Source of the DNA: Propionibacteriaceae bacterium
GTDB taxonomy: Bacteria > Actinomycetota > Actinomycetes > Propionibacteriales > Propionibacteriaceae
Direction of reading: 5' to 3'
Length of the DNA stretch: 12,036 bases
Assembly: GCA_031260385.1 (NCBI GenBank)
Contig: JAIRKB010000279.1
Location: forward strand, 1-12,036
Both the position numbers and the translations under genes were made by a program. The notes beneath the pieces were generated by a model that was not told the origin of the DNA, ran no database searches, and saw only the letters and a list, made by a program, of their open reading frames with translations. Positions 6,304 to 12,036 of this stretch are shown here, piece after piece (positions within the stretch are counted from its first letter, which is position 1; the number at the start of each line of letters is the position of its first letter).

Positions 6304-8161
6304 CTATCGTCTCCTCGAAGCCAGCGAACAAGGAGTCGACGATTTCTTGATGGGAGGCAATGACGCGGGCCCGACGAATCTTCTGGGACTCGGTCACCGC
6401 GCCCGACTCGAGGGTTAGTTCGTGATCGAGGATGGCATACTGCTTGACAGTCTCCCAGCGGTCCAGATGGGTGTTGGCCTTGGCGACAAAGCGGTCGATG
6501 GACCGCCGGATCTCCGGCAACTGCGATAGTTCGGCATAGGTCAAGCCCGCATGACCACGGTTCTTTCCCCACCGCATCAACGATTCCGGTTCCATGACCA
6601 GTAGGGCACCGACATACTTATGCCCATCGCCAACGGCGATCGCCTGGGAGATATAGGGCACGTTCGCCATCAGCGCCGCCTCCACCTTGGTCGGAGCGAC
6701 GTATTTCCCACCCGAGGTCTTGATTAGATCCTTCTTGCGGTCAGTGATGAACAGAAAGCCTCGATCATCGAGATAACCGGTGTCACCGGTGTGGAACCAG
6801 CCATCGGCGTCAATCGCTGCGGCCGTCGCCTCCGGATTCTTGTGGTAACCCTCCATCACCACCGGGGCCCTAAACAGGACTTCCGAGTCATCGGCGATCC
6901 GGCATTCGAGCCCGGGGATCGGTCGCCCAACCGCCCCGAAAACCAGTTCGCGGTAGTGGTTAACGGCGTTAACGGTGGCAGTTTCCGTCAGACCGTACCC
7001 CTCGACCACGATCAAGCCAGCGGCGTAGAACCACTTCTGAACCTGGGGGCTGAGCTTGGCGGCACCGGAGATCATGAACTGGATTCGCCCACCGAGTTTT
7101 TCGCGGAGTTTGGACAAAACGAGTTTGTCGGCGACATTGAAACGGGCTTTGAGGACCGCTGGCATCTCCTGGTTCGCCAAGCGGTAAGGCACCGCTTTGT
7201 AGGCGGTGGCGAAAGCCCAGTGGGCGATCTTGCCTTTGACGCCGCGCGAGGTATCACCGGTTAGGACGGCGGAGCGTACCTTCTCGAAAATCCGGGGCAC
7301 CCCACACATGAAGTCGGGCTTAATTAGGCCGAGGTTATCGGTGATGCGATCAATCCGACCGTCAATCGCGGTCTTGAAGCCGAGGCGCAATTGGAAGGCA
7401 ATCATCGACTTGCCGAAAGAGTGGGAGAGCGGCAACCAGAGGTAAGCCAGCATATCCTCGTTAACCAGATCGATCAGCCCAACCGATTCGGCGAGGTAGG
7501 ACCAAGCGGAATGCTTGAGGCGCACCCCCTTGGGGCGTCCGGTCGTACCAGAGGTGTAGATCAGAGTGGCGAGGTTATCCCGGGTCGTGATCGCCTGCCG
7601 GTCGTCGACGCAGGTCGGGTTTGCCGCCAGGTAGGCCCGTCCCTCATCGAGGAACTCATCCCACGCAATCACCCGCTCGCCATCCGAGACCCCATTCACC
7701 ACCACGATCAGGGGAATCGCGTCGACGAGGTCGTCGTGGCAGGTGATCTTGGCGACCTGGTCGGCATCCTCGGCGACCACGATCCGCGAGTCGGAGTCCC
7801 TCAGAATATAGGCGACATCTTCGGCCATCGTATTCGGATAGATCGTCGAGGTGGCACAAGCCGCCATCGCGTTGCCGAGGTCGGCGAGGACCCACTCCAG
7901 GCGGGTCGTCGAAATGATCGCTACCCGATCCTCTTGGTTCAGCCCACGCCCAATCAGCGCCGCGCCAAAAGCCGTCGTCAGTTCCCCAATCTCCGTCCAG
8001 TTCAGATCATGCCAAACCTCATCAGAGTCGGGATATCTAAACGCCAGCGCATCCGGCGCCAAGCGAATCCGCTCCAACAACATTGCCCCTAGGGACTCTA
8101 TCGATCGCCCCGCGATCTCGCCTTGTAGTTCCTTCGTACCCTCTGGTGTCTCGGTCAGCAT
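6293..8161 (-). CDS. fadD: Long-chain fatty acid–CoA ligase (AMP-forming, FadD15 type)
   Basis: The enzyme (622 aa) activates fatty acids with ATP and CoA via an acyl-AMP intermediate and probably sits at the inner face of the membrane. ANL-superfamily marks appear in order: the P-loop YTSGTTGRPKG (202-212), LPLSHSFGK (243-251), ISGAAKLS (364-371), EGYGLTET (387-394), DGWFHTGDTG (453-462), DRKKDLIKTSGGKYVAP (474-490) and the C-terminal catalytic Lys in SQKIRR (K594). Together with the length these fit the actinobacterial FadD15-like long-chain class. I use the ATG at 8161, preceded by GGAAGGA, rather than the TTG at 8191, which lies at or upstream of the predicted transcription start. The gene overlaps the thioesterase by 11 bases and leads that operon. 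A thioesterase paired with an acyl-CoA ligase suggests control of the acyl-CoA/free acid balance. Confidence 0.9.
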   Translation of the reverse strand: MLTETPEGTKELQGEIAGRSIESLGAMLLERIRLAPDALAFRYPDSDEVWHDLNWTEIGELTTAFGAALIGRGLNQEDRVAIISTTRLEWVLADLGNAMAACATSTIYPNTMAEDVAYILRDSDSRIVVAEDADQVAKITCHDDLVDAIPLIVVVNGVSDGERVIAWDEFLDEGRAYLAANPTCVDDRQAITTRDNLATLIYTSGTTGRPKGVRLKHSAWSYLAESVGLIDLVNEDMLAYLWLPLSHSFGKSMIAFQLRLGFKTAIDGRIDRITDNLGLIKPDFMCGVPRIFEKVRSAVLTGDTSRGVKGKIAHWAFATAYKAVPYRLANQEMPAVLKARFNVADKLVLSKLREKLGGRIQFMISGAAKLSPQVQKWFYAAGLIVVEGYGLTETATVNAVNHYRELVFGAVGRPIPGLECRIADDSEVLFRAPVVMEGYHKNPEATAAAIDADGWFHTGDTGYLDDRGFLFITDRKKDLIKTSGGKYVAPTKVEAALMANVPYISQAIAVGDGHKYVGALLVMEPESLMRWGKNRGHAGLTYAELSQLPEIRRSIDRFVAKANTHLDRWETVKQYAILDHELTLESGAVTESQKIRRARVIASHQEIVDSLFAGFEETIDAS

Positions 8162-8195
8162 CCTATTTCCTTCCCTGGAGATACGTTCCAAGGTG

Positions 8196-8227
8196 ATAAT
8201 AGCGTTGAACTCAACGATTTATCCACA
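8196..8227 (-). promoter_or_regulatory. Acyl-CoA ligase promoter region with 14-bp inverted repeat and a DnaA-box-like site
   Basis: On the minus strand TATTAT (8196-8201) is a good -10. It abuts CGTTGA-2-TCAACG (8203-8216), an inverted repeat placed in the -10/-35 spacer where a repressor would block polymerase. TTATCCACA (8219-8227, plus strand), identical to the E. coli DnaA R-box, lies next to it. No clear -35 is visible. TCAACTA occurs twice further upstream (8231-8237 and 8252-8258). Confidence 0.5.
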
Positions 8228-8255
8228 GTCTCAACTAGTTTGTTAGGCTAATCAA

Positions 8256-8924
8256 CTATTTCCCCACCCAATCTTGCCAGCGGCAGTCTTGGTGAAGTCC
8301 GTTTTCGGCTTTTGTGAGTGTTTGCTTGCATTGAATACAAACCGCTCCTTTAAAGAGGGTACGTGGTGGGTTGTGGGGGCTAGGGCTAGTGGTGGGGCCG
8401 AAGATGGTTTGGAATCGACGGAAGAGGACATCGAGTTCGACAGCGATTTCCAGGTTATGGATGGAGGTCGCCGTACGAGGCTCCCGTTGTCGGCGAGCAG
8501 CAATTTCGTAAAGAGTGTCGGTGTAGATATCGGGGGTTACTCGTGCTGCGAGAAACAGCCCAGGGTTTACAGCCGAAATACCGTATCGTCGTAGGTCGGT
8601 GTTCCCAAAGTCGTCAACATCGCTGGTGATAATGAACTTCGCCTCACTTGAGATCGCGGCGGCCAGTATTGGGCGATCCGCTTGGCTCGTGTCAACAAAG
8701 TCGAACTGCTCAGGATTAGCGTCTGGGCACAGGTGCCAATCCAGTCGCGCCCGTAACTCGCTCACACGAATGTGGCCTGGCCGCTGATGTCTCTCAGCTT
8801 GTGTCTCGACGAAAGGACTGTAAATAGGCAAGAAGCCTGGTTCTGCGTACGCGGCGGTTTGGTAAACCATGGTGCGGGGAACAGGCGAAACGAGAACATT
8901 CGCGTCAATGAAGACGAGGTCCAT
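8256..8924 (-). CDS. PIN-domain protein with C-terminal Cys/His extension, probable toxin
   Basis: The protein is 222 aa. The N-terminal PIN fold shows VFIDANVLVSP (D7, N9), an acidic residue E40 in SPFVETQAERH, D83 in QADRPILAAAI and an acidic cluster D102/D104/D105 in ITSDVDDF. These are the expected metal-binding carboxylates of a PIN ribonuclease. At 222 aa it is much longer than a VapC toxin of about 130 aa. The extra C-terminal part ends in C196-x2-C199-x11-H211-x2-C214, which looks like a small zinc-binding finger (inference). Start codon and antitoxin stop overlap as TAATG, so the two are translationally coupled. Sampled 60-base lines have 27 and 31 G+C, against 38 in a line of the acyl-CoA ligase gene. 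With the accessory nature of such modules, this suggests horizontal gain. The likely role is RNA cleavage restrained by the upstream HTH protein. Confidence 0.75.
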   Translation of the reverse strand: MDLVFIDANVLVSPVPRTMVYQTAAYAEPGFLPIYSPFVETQAERHQRPGHIRVSELRARLDWHLCPDANPEQFDFVDTSQADRPILAAAISSEAKFIITSDVDDFGNTDLRRYGISAVNPGLFLAARVTPDIYTDTLYEIAARRQREPRTATSIHNLEIAVELDVLFRRFQTIFGPTTSPSPHNPPRTLFKGAVCIQCKQTLTKAENGLHQDCRWQDWVGK

Positions 8925-9214
8925 TAAAAATCCTGGGCAAGAAGTGAGGCGGACTCCGTGATGTACCAGCGGCGGAATCGCTCAACTTCAGCGAGTGCGA
9001 TACGGTGCCGATTTCCATGTCGTATTGTCTTGATTTTGCCTTGAGCGATCCAGTTCATGATGGCGCTACGCGAGCGCCCGAGGTGGTCTGCCATTTCCTG
9101 GGGGGTCATTGATGGTACTTCAAGTCTTACTCTTGCATGGCCTCCTGTAGCTAGGTGCTGCGCTATGGTCTCTGCCCAGTCGATGGTATCAGGGGTTATC
9201 TCCAGTGTCGTCAT
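8924..9214 (-). CDS. Excisionase/MerR-type HTH protein, probable antitoxin of the PIN protein
   Basis: The protein is 96 aa. After an N-terminal helix-rich part (residues 1-34) comes a clear excisionase-type helix-turn-helix with wing: MTPQEMADHLGRSRSAIMNWIAQGKIKTIRHGNRHRIALAEVERF (36-80). The C-terminal tail RRWYITESASLLAQDF could be the segment that contacts the toxin. The pattern PQEMADHLG-SRS-I--WI--GKI-T-R-GNRHRI is typical of HTH partners of PIN proteins in actinobacteria. It precedes the PIN gene, shares a TAATG junction with it, and probably binds the palindrome in its own promoter. There is no Shine-Dalgarno; the -10 box lies six bases before ATG, so the transcript is probably leaderless. 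An Xis-like recombination factor is the alternative, but no integrase is nearby. Confidence 0.75.
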   Translation of the reverse strand: MTTLEITPDTIDWAETIAQHLATGGHARVRLEVPSMTPQEMADHLGRSRSAIMNWIAQGKIKTIRHGNRHRIALAEVERFRRWYITESASLLAQDF

Positions 9215-9220
9215 TCATCA

Positions 9221-9250
9221 ATTGTGTCAGTTATGGCGGATAACTGTCAA
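9221..9250 (-). promoter_or_regulatory. Leaderless promoter and palindromic operator of the HTH–PIN module
   Basis: Minus-strand TTGACA (9245-9250) and CACAAT (9221-9226) are separated by 18 bases, with the ATG starting six bases after the -10. The spacer is largely filled by a perfect 7+7 inverted repeat, CAGTTAT-5-ATAACTG (9228-9246), which overlaps the -35. Binding there would shut the promoter, as expected for toxin–antitoxin autoregulation. Confidence 0.65.
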
Positions 9251-9291
9251 TAATGGCAGTCCAGGCGAGGCATACGGCGATTCTGGCGTGT

Positions 9292-10974
9292 CTAGTCTCT
9301 GGTTAGGCGGCGGTGGGTGGTTCGGTGGGGGCGGGCGGCTTCTACGCCTAGGCGTTTGACCTTGTTGGATTGGTAGTCTTCGAAGTTGCCTTCGTACCAG
9401 AACCATTGGGCGGGGTTGTCGTCGGTGCCTTCCCAGGCGAGGATGTGGGTGGCGACGCGGTCGAGGAACCAGCGGTCGTGGGAGATGACGACGGCGCAGC
9501 CGGGGAACTCTAGGAGGGCGTCTTCTAGGGATTGGAGGGTTTCGACGTCTAGGTCGTTGGTGGGTTCGTCGAGGAGCAGGACGTTACCGCCTTGTTTGAG
9601 GGTCATTGCGAGGTTTAGGCGGTTGCGTTCGCCGCCGGAGAGGACACCGGCTAGCTTCTGTTGGTCGGGGCCTTTGAAGCCGAAGGAGGCGACGTAAGCC
9701 CGCGAGGGCATCTCGAAACTACCGACCTTGATGTGATCGAGACCGTCGGAGACTACCTGCCAGACATTTTGACTAGCCTCGAGCCCACCGCGCCCCTGAT
9801 CGACATAGCTGAAGGAGACCGTCGTGCCGACCTTGATCGTGCCGGCGTCGGGGGTTTCCTCGCCGATCAACATCTTGAACAAGGTGGTCTTGCCCACCCC
9901 ATTCGGGCCGATGATGCCGACGATGCCGGCACGGGGTAAGGAGAAGGACAGACCATCGATTAGGAGGCGGTCGTCATAGCCTTTGACCAGCTTATTAACC
10001 GAGATGACCTCGGACCCGAGTCTCGGACCAGCCGGGATGTTGATTTCGGTCAGGTCGAGTTGACGACGGCGTTCGGCTTCGCTCGCCAATTCTTCATAGC
10101 GCTGGAGGCGGGCCTTGGACTTGGCCTGACGGGCCTTCGGATTGGCCCTCACCCACTCCAACTCGCGTTCCAGGATCTTGGCGCGTTTAGCATCCTTCTT
10201 ACCTTCGATCGTCAAGCGGGCGCGCTTGGTTTCGAGGTATGTCGTGTAGTTGCCCTCATAGGGATGGAGTTCACCACGGTCGACCTCACAGATCCAACTG
10301 GCGACATTATCGAGGAAGTATCGATCGTGGGTGACGGCTAGGACCGCCCCTGGATAGTTCTTCAGGTGACCCTCCAACCAGGCGACCGACTCGGCATCGA
10401 GATGGTTGGTCGGTTCGTCGAGCAGCAGCAGATCGGGCTGGTTCAGGAGCAGCTTACACAAGGCCACCCGCCGCCGCTCTCCCCCAGAGAGAATGTCGAC
10501 ATTAACCTCAGGATCGGGACAGCGCAGCGCATCCATGGCCTGTTCCAACTGGGCATCGAGATCCCAAGCCTGGCGATGGTCAAGCTCCTCTTGGAGCTCA
10601 CCCATCTCCGCTAGCAAGGCATCGAAGTCCGCGTCGGGATCACCCATCGCCGCCGAAATCTCGTTGAAACGCTCTAGCTTAGCGAGAGTGTCTTGAACTG
10701 CCTCCTGGATATTCTCCAGCACAGTCTTACCCTCGGTCAGCGGCGGTTCCTGGAGCAGGATGCCCACCGAGGCCTCCTTGGCCAACATCACCTCGCCGTT
10801 ATTGGGCTTCTCTAACCCCGCCATCAGCTTGAGCAACGTCGACTTTCCGGCCCCATTCGGCCCGACCACGCCGATCTTGGCATCAGGGAAGAAGGACATT
10901 GAGACACGCTCAAAGATCACCCTCTCACCAAGCGCCTTGCGTACGTTATGCATGGTGAGGATGAAATCGGCCAT
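9292..10974 (-). CDS. ettA: Energy-dependent translational throttle protein EttA (ABC-F ATPase)
   Basis: This soluble ABC-F protein (560 aa; E. coli EttA is 555 aa) binds the ribosomal E site and gates the first elongation step according to ATP/ADP level. There are two ATPase domains. The first has Walker A GPNGAGKST (38-46), signature LSGGERRR (162-169), Walker B LLLLDEPTNHLD (182-193) and switch His in THDR (215-218). The second has Walker A GPNGVGKTT (356-364), LSGGERNR (445-452), LLLDEPTNDLD (466-476) and SHDR (498-501). The arm typical of EttA lies within 92-140, and the interdomain linker has ERELEWVRANPKARQAKSKARLQRYEEL (about 269-296). AAGGAG six bases before ATG fixes the start. The C-terminus RPHRTTHRRLTRD is basic. 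The ssb gene lies upstream in the order known from mycobacteria (Rv2478c–Rv2477c). Confidence 0.95.
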   Translation of the reverse strand: MADFILTMHNVRKALGERVIFERVSMSFFPDAKIGVVGPNGAGKSTLLKLMAGLEKPNNGEVMLAKEASVGILLQEPPLTEGKTVLENIQEAVQDTLAKLERFNEISAAMGDPDADFDALLAEMGELQEELDHRQAWDLDAQLEQAMDALRCPDPEVNVDILSGGERRRVALCKLLLNQPDLLLLDEPTNHLDAESVAWLEGHLKNYPGAVLAVTHDRYFLDNVASWICEVDRGELHPYEGNYTTYLETKRARLTIEGKKDAKRAKILERELEWVRANPKARQAKSKARLQRYEELASEAERRRQLDLTEINIPAGPRLGSEVISVNKLVKGYDDRLLIDGLSFSLPRAGIVGIIGPNGVGKTTLFKMLIGEETPDAGTIKVGTTVSFSYVDQGRGGLEASQNVWQVVSDGLDHIKVGSFEMPSRAYVASFGFKGPDQQKLAGVLSGGERNRLNLAMTLKQGGNVLLLDEPTNDLDVETLQSLEDALLEFPGCAVVISHDRWFLDRVATHILAWEGTDDNPAQWFWYEGNFEDYQSNKVKRLGVEAARPHRTTHRRLTRD

Positions 10975-11000
10975 GAGGTCTCCTTGGATGAACTAGGGGC

Positions 11001-11032
11001 CCAGCAAGTGCTGGACTCACCGCTACATTATG
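11001..11032 (-). promoter_or_regulatory. Possible ettA promoter -10 and leader hairpin
   Basis: CATAAT on the minus strand (11027-11032) is a plausible -10, about 50 bases before the ettA ATG; no matching -35 is evident. Downstream in the leader, CCAGC-AAGT-GCTGG (11001-11014) can form a 5-bp hairpin. The gap between ssb and ettA is 108 bp, so ettA may be made both from its own promoter and by read-through. Confidence 0.3.
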
Positions 11033-11082
11033 CCAGGAGAATTTCTGAACCTTGGCCGATTCCCACCGCACCAACCGCTAGA

Positions 11083-11592
11083 TCAGGCCGCCAGCTCCAA
11101 TTCCACCGCCTCATCGACGCCCACTACTGAGGCCTCGACGACCGTCTCATCCTCACTGGGCTCCTCGCCCGGGTCATCGTCTTGACCCGACGGCGTCTCC
11201 GCATTGTTGGACTCCGGTTCGCGGTCATCCTCACGGCGCGGGGCGGTCTTAATCAACCGGGTCACCCCTCGACTGAGGTCGTGGCCAATCGCGGAAGCTT
11301 CAATCACCATCCGCTCATGCGCCTCCCCGTTGACATCGGTCCAGGCTTGGGTCCGGACCTTGCCGTGAACCAAGACCAGGTCACCCTTCCGCAAACTCAG
11401 CGCCACATTGTCGGCTAGATTCCGATAGCACACCACCGTATTCCAGGTTGTTGTCCCATCGGCCCAATCCTCACCCACGCGCATGCGCGGGGTCGTCGCC
11501 ACCCGAAAAGTCACCGTCGGCGTTCCCGATCGTGTCCGCTTCAAATCCAGTTCGTGGCCCACAAAGCCCGTTAAAGTCATGGTCGATTCCAT
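11083..11592 (-). CDS. ssb: Single-stranded DNA-binding protein (SsbB-like)
   Basis: The protein is 169 aa. It binds single-stranded DNA through an N-terminal OB fold (about residues 4-107): MTLTGFVGHELDLKRTRSGTPTVTFRVATTPR, TTWNTVVCYRNLADNVALSLRKGDLVLVHGKVRTQAW, and ERMVIEASAIGHDLSRG. The tail is acidic and disordered (EDDREPE...DDDPGEEPSEDETVVE) but ends AVELELAA. It lacks the DDIPF tip that recruits repair and replication partners in classical SSB. Together with its place beside ettA, this matches the mycobacterial accessory SsbB rather than the essential ssb found between rpsF and rplI. I use the ATG at 11592, preceded by AAGGAG at five bases; the longer frame to 11619 has no such site. 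Two near-consensus DnaA boxes lie upstream. Confidence 0.9.
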   Translation of the reverse strand: MESTMTLTGFVGHELDLKRTRSGTPTVTFRVATTPRMRVGEDWADGTTTWNTVVCYRNLADNVALSLRKGDLVLVHGKVRTQAWTDVNGEAHERMVIEASAIGHDLSRGVTRLIKTAPRREDDREPESNNAETPSGQDDDPGEEPSEDETVVEASVVGVDEAVELELAA

Positions 11593-11657
11593 GCTTACTC
11601 CTTTCCTCATTACCACCATGGCGATTTTGCCGGCAATCTGTCATGGGACGACCACGT

Positions 11658-11703
11658 TGGGGATAACTTGAGAAAAGAAAGGTCTACCTGTGGATGAACC
11701 ACA
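11658..11703 (-). promoter_or_regulatory. Intergenic region upstream of ssb: DnaA-box-like pair and small hairpin
   Basis: TGGGGATAA (11658-11666) and TGTGGATGA (11689-11697) each differ by one base from TGTGGATAA. They share orientation and start 31 bp apart, about three helical turns. The second also belongs to TGTGG-ATGAA-CCACA (11689-11703), a 5-bp hairpin that on the minus strand is followed by the T-rich CCTTTCTTTTCTC. That could instead be the terminator of the upstream membrane-protein gene. The two readings compete. Confidence 0.3.
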
Positions 11704-11705
11704 CA

Positions 11706-12036
11706 CTAAGCAGCCGTCACGGCAATCGCCCGATCGAGGGCGGCTACCGCCTCGTCATGACGGGCCAGCTCAGCGTTAATCGGCCCGACCACCGCCCCGA
11801 CGAGCAGGGTCTCGATCGTCCGATTTAACTGCTTGGTCGAACCGGCTGCAGCGATCCGGGCCGAGATATTAACCCCGATCCGCGACAACCCTGCCAAGAC
11901 GAGCCCTAGTAACACTCCGCCGCCCAAGATCCACCCCGGCAAGGGGAAACCCTGCCACAAGGGCAAGTCCATGGAGGTAAACAACGGCGCTAGCAGCCAC
12001 CCCGCCGACCCGAGAGCCGTCAGCAAGATCAGCCAT
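11706..12036 (-). CDS. C-terminal part of a two-helix membrane protein, possibly a YfjP-like GTPase (5' end outside window)
   Basis: The minus-strand frame is open to the right edge and ends in TAG at 11706, giving about 110 residues of C-terminus. It holds two membrane segments: WLILLTALGSAGWLLAPLF and, after a short loop with PLWQGFPLPG, WILGGGVLLGLVLAGLSRIG. A charged helical tail follows (STKQLNRTIETLLVGAVVGPINAELARHDEAVAALDRAI). A pair of helices followed by a helical tail with V-x-PINAEL is what I recall at the C-terminus of actinobacterial YfjP-like membrane GTPases, which often lie near ssb and ettA. The GTPase domain itself would be off the window, so this is a context-based guess. 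A TTG at 12026 is not a credible start, because the frame continues upstream. Confidence 0.5.
   Translation of the reverse strand, partial: WLILLTALGSAGWLLAPLFTSMDLPLWQGFPLPGWILGGGVLLGLVLAGLSRIGVNISARIAAAGSTKQLNRTIETLLVGAVVGPINAELARHDEAVAALDRAIAVTAA

Noticed and set aside
8162..8191. Upstream TTG start for the acyl-CoA ligase
   Set aside because: It lies at or before the predicted transcription start, while the ATG at 8161 has a good Shine-Dalgarno.
8231..8258. TCAACTA direct repeats as a target-site duplication for the toxin–antitoxin cassette
   Set aside because: Both copies lie on the same side of the cassette, and no matching copy is seen beyond its right end near 9250-9291.
1003..10943. 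Repeated CGTACG hexamers (about nine in the window)
   Set aside because: Roughly two to three times the chance expectation for this base composition, scattered in coding and non-coding DNA with no fixed position; not enough to claim a motif.

Overview
The window looks like a piece of a GC-rich actinobacterial chromosome. The EttA–SSB neighbourhood has the same order as mycobacterial Rv2477c–Rv2478c, the SSB lacks the proteobacterial DDIPF tip, the acyl-CoA ligase is of the FadD15 type, and three genes appear to start leaderless just after a -10 box. A Propionibacteriales-like organism is my guess; the sequence does not fix the genus. All recognised genes are on the minus strand except one LacI-family regulator. 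No rRNA, tRNA, CRISPR array or insertion sequence was found.

From the left edge to about 4.2 kb lie a membrane-anchored protein of unknown function that runs off the window, two tandem paralogous CDP-alcohol phosphatidyltransferases, an AlkD-type DNA alkylation repair protein, and a CE4-family deacetylase/imidase. A 19-bp-stem inverted repeat separates the deacetylase from the AlkD gene and is probably a terminator. The deacetylase and the plus-strand LacI-type regulator diverge from a shared 200-bp region. That region holds three helix-phased 11-bp direct repeats, probably an operator array, and two hairpins in the deacetylase leader.

Between 5.4 and 8.2 kb the regulator converges on a two-gene operon. 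A long-chain acyl-CoA ligase and a tandem hot-dog thioesterase overlap by 11 nt, so enzymes making and hydrolysing acyl-CoA are made together. The convergent ends share an 18-bp tandem repeat that supplies in-frame TAG stops to both genes. The acyl-CoA ligase promoter carries a 14-bp inverted repeat and a perfect TTATCCACA.

Between 8.25 and 9.25 kb is an AT-richer two-gene cassette: an excisionase-type HTH protein followed, with a TAATG junction, by a PIN-domain protein. It is very probably a toxin–antitoxin module. It has a leaderless promoter whose spacer is a 19-bp palindrome, and an unusual Cys/His C-terminal extension on the toxin. This is the most accessory part of the window and the best candidate for a little-described system.

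From 9.3 kb to the end lie housekeeping genes: ettA (translation throttle ABC-F ATPase), ssb, and the C-terminal part of a two-helix membrane protein that may be a GTPase.
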